Below, piece by piece: positions 34,370-35,034 of a stretch of 35,034 bases of DNA (position 1 is the first letter of the stretch; every line of letters starts with the position of its first letter). The position numbers and the translations under genes are program-made. The stretch comes from Candidatus Nitrotoga sp. CP45 (GTDB lineage Bacteria; Pseudomonadota; Gammaproteobacteria; Burkholderiales; Gallionellaceae), in assembly GCA_003402375.1 (NCBI GenBank), contig QFXJ01000006.1, positions 1 to 35,034 on the forward strand, given 5' to 3'. The notes under the pieces were generated by a model. The model ran no database searches. It saw nothing but the letters and a program-made list of their open reading frames with translations, and had not been told where the DNA came from.

Positions 34370-34470
34370 AAGTTGTGGACTGTTTTAGCGAAGATTGTAA
34401 GCACAGGCAGCTCTTCAGGTTTTGTTGTCCGCCAAAACGCTGAACGGAGTACTGCGCGGGGACTTGCATG

Positions 34471-34554
34471 TTACATTTGCTGTGTATTTTGTAAGGCTAC
34501 AAGCATTCTGTGAGCTGGAACACCCGGGATGATAAAACGAGGCTTTCTAGGCAT
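34471..34554 (-). pseudogene. 5' remnant of a REP-associated tyrosine transposase (RAYT)
   Basis: On the minus strand, AGGAGG followed six bases later by an ATG at 34554 encodes MPRKPRFIIPGVPAH, the well-known start of Y1/IS200-like RAYT proteins (usually continuing VTQRGNNR). After residue 15 the frame reads unrelated RMLVALQNTQQM and stops at 34471. The catalytic HUH and Tyr parts are absent. Both the ribosome binding site and start survive, so this is a truncated gene end and not a chance match. Confidence 0.6.
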
Positions 34555-34593
34555 TGGCATCCTCCTATTACAGTGACGAGAAGGAAAGCAACA

Positions 34594-34668
34594 ATGTTTC
34601 AATATGTTAAGAATTTTGCCACTTTAGTTGTGGTTAGCCTGTTGTTTTTGAGTTGGCAATACTCCTGA
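34594..34668 (+). CDS. Possible 24-residue membrane peptide
   Basis: ATG at 34594 follows GAAGGAAAG by six bases. The product MFQYVKNFATLVVVSLLFLS (then WQYS) is one hydrophobic helix with a Lys near its start. It could be a tiny membrane protein or only the signal-peptide end of a decayed gene. No family is recognised, and surrounding sequence is gene debris. Confidence 0.35.
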   Translation: MFQYVKNFATLVVVSLLFLSWQYS

Positions 34669-34762
34669 ACTTAGTGGTATACGAGTATGCCCCCATTGAT
34701 TTTCCAAAGAAGTATAAAAAATAGTGCACAAACAATCTTGCGTTTTATGACACACTGATTCA

Positions 34763-34945
34763 ATGGATATTGATTGGAATAAATTCTCTGTAGTTGTCTT
34801 CATCGACTCTAACGTGGCGCTTGAGTGCCTCGCACTAGAGCAACTCCCTTGGCGCGAAGTTCATAACACCGGACCCATTCTTGTACTATTGATCCGGCCA
34901 CGTTTATCCGTGAATCACGATGCATATTTTACTCGTGAATCTTGA
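34763..34945 (+). pseudogene. N-terminal fragment of a PIN-domain protein
   Basis: The 60-codon frame begins MDIDWNKFSVVVFIDSNVAL. FIDSNV carries the first acidic residue of PIN nucleases, and the next stretch (ALEQLPWREVHNTGPILVLL) matches the start of a family of PIN-domain proteins as I recall it. After about residue 43 (near 34892) the similarity stops and the frame reads unrelated RPRLSVNHDAYFTRES. The remaining acidic residues are missing, so it cannot be an active nuclease. No clear ribosome binding site was found. Confidence 0.5.
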
Positions 34946-35034
34946 AAGTATTTTTTGACGCGTTCAGGTGAGTTTTCTAGCGTTTTCATATGCTCGGTTG
35001 CTGCCGCTTTTAACTTTGCTTTTGTGCGTACTGG
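34915..35034 (-). CDS. C-terminal end of an unidentified gene (partial, enters from the right edge)
   Basis: The minus strand is open from the right edge to a TGA at 34915-34917, giving 39 residues that end ENSPERVKKYFQDSRVKYAS. The beginning is basic and helical (RTKAKLKAAATEHMKTL). Composition looks like real protein and the frame has no stop, but I do not recognise the family. Its stop lies close to the point where the PIN-domain fragment loses homology, so the two probably meet at a rearrangement junction. Confidence 0.45.
   Translation of the reverse strand, partial: PVRTKAKLKAAATEHMKTLENSPERVKKYFQDSRVKYAS

Overview
This window looks like chromosome from a motile betaproteobacterium with moderate GC content. 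Protein style and gene neighbourhoods (ubiK-comM, a Sideroxydans/Gallionella/Nitrotoga-like flagellin-to-export-apparatus cluster, ThiO, a beta-type glycine-zipper protein) suggest Nitrosomonadales/Gallionellaceae. That placement is inference from recognition, not from a search. No rRNA, tRNA or CRISPR array was found.

Left edge to 6.2 kb (accessory, mostly minus strand). A truncated TonB/TolA-like protein with a 64-codon tandem coiled-coil repeat runs off the left edge, behind a long AT-rich leader holding a good Fur box. Next, read right to left, are a flavohemoprotein NO dioxygenase (hmp), an ETHE1-type persulfide dioxygenase and a phosphatase/rhodanese-like domain fused to sulfide:quinone oxidoreductase. 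The last two form a sulfide-to-sulfite oxidation module. Upstream of hmp lies gene wreckage: the start and plug of a TonB-dependent receptor joined to the C-terminal end of an amidohydrolase, with a 34-bp perfect palindrome inside the receptor remnant.

6.3-12.6 kb (housekeeping, plus strand): thiO, ubiK, comM and ispB, then a GGDEF diguanylate cyclase with an intact inhibitory site. ubiK and ispB both serve quinone synthesis.

12.7-32.6 kb is a large flagellar locus. A sigma-28 promoter drives fliC, followed by a terminator, then flaG-fliD-fliS-fliT, a FliK-like protein with an FlhB-C-like partner, and the PilZ brake ycgR. fliE is inverted and divergent from fliF-G-H-I-J-K, which is followed by fliL-M-N-O-P-Q-R. 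The genes cover filament, cap, chaperones, MS ring, C ring/switch, export ATPase complex and export gate. flhA, flhB, fliA and the rod/hook flg genes are not here. The diguanylate cyclase and YcgR place c-di-GMP control at the ends of the filament part.

32.6 kb to the right edge: a glycine-zipper envelope protein, a WYL-domain regulator, two very small membrane-protein ORFs, and debris from mobile or toxin-like genes (5' scrap of a REP-associated tyrosine transposase, N-terminal piece of a PIN-domain protein, C-terminal end of an unidentified gene entering from the right).
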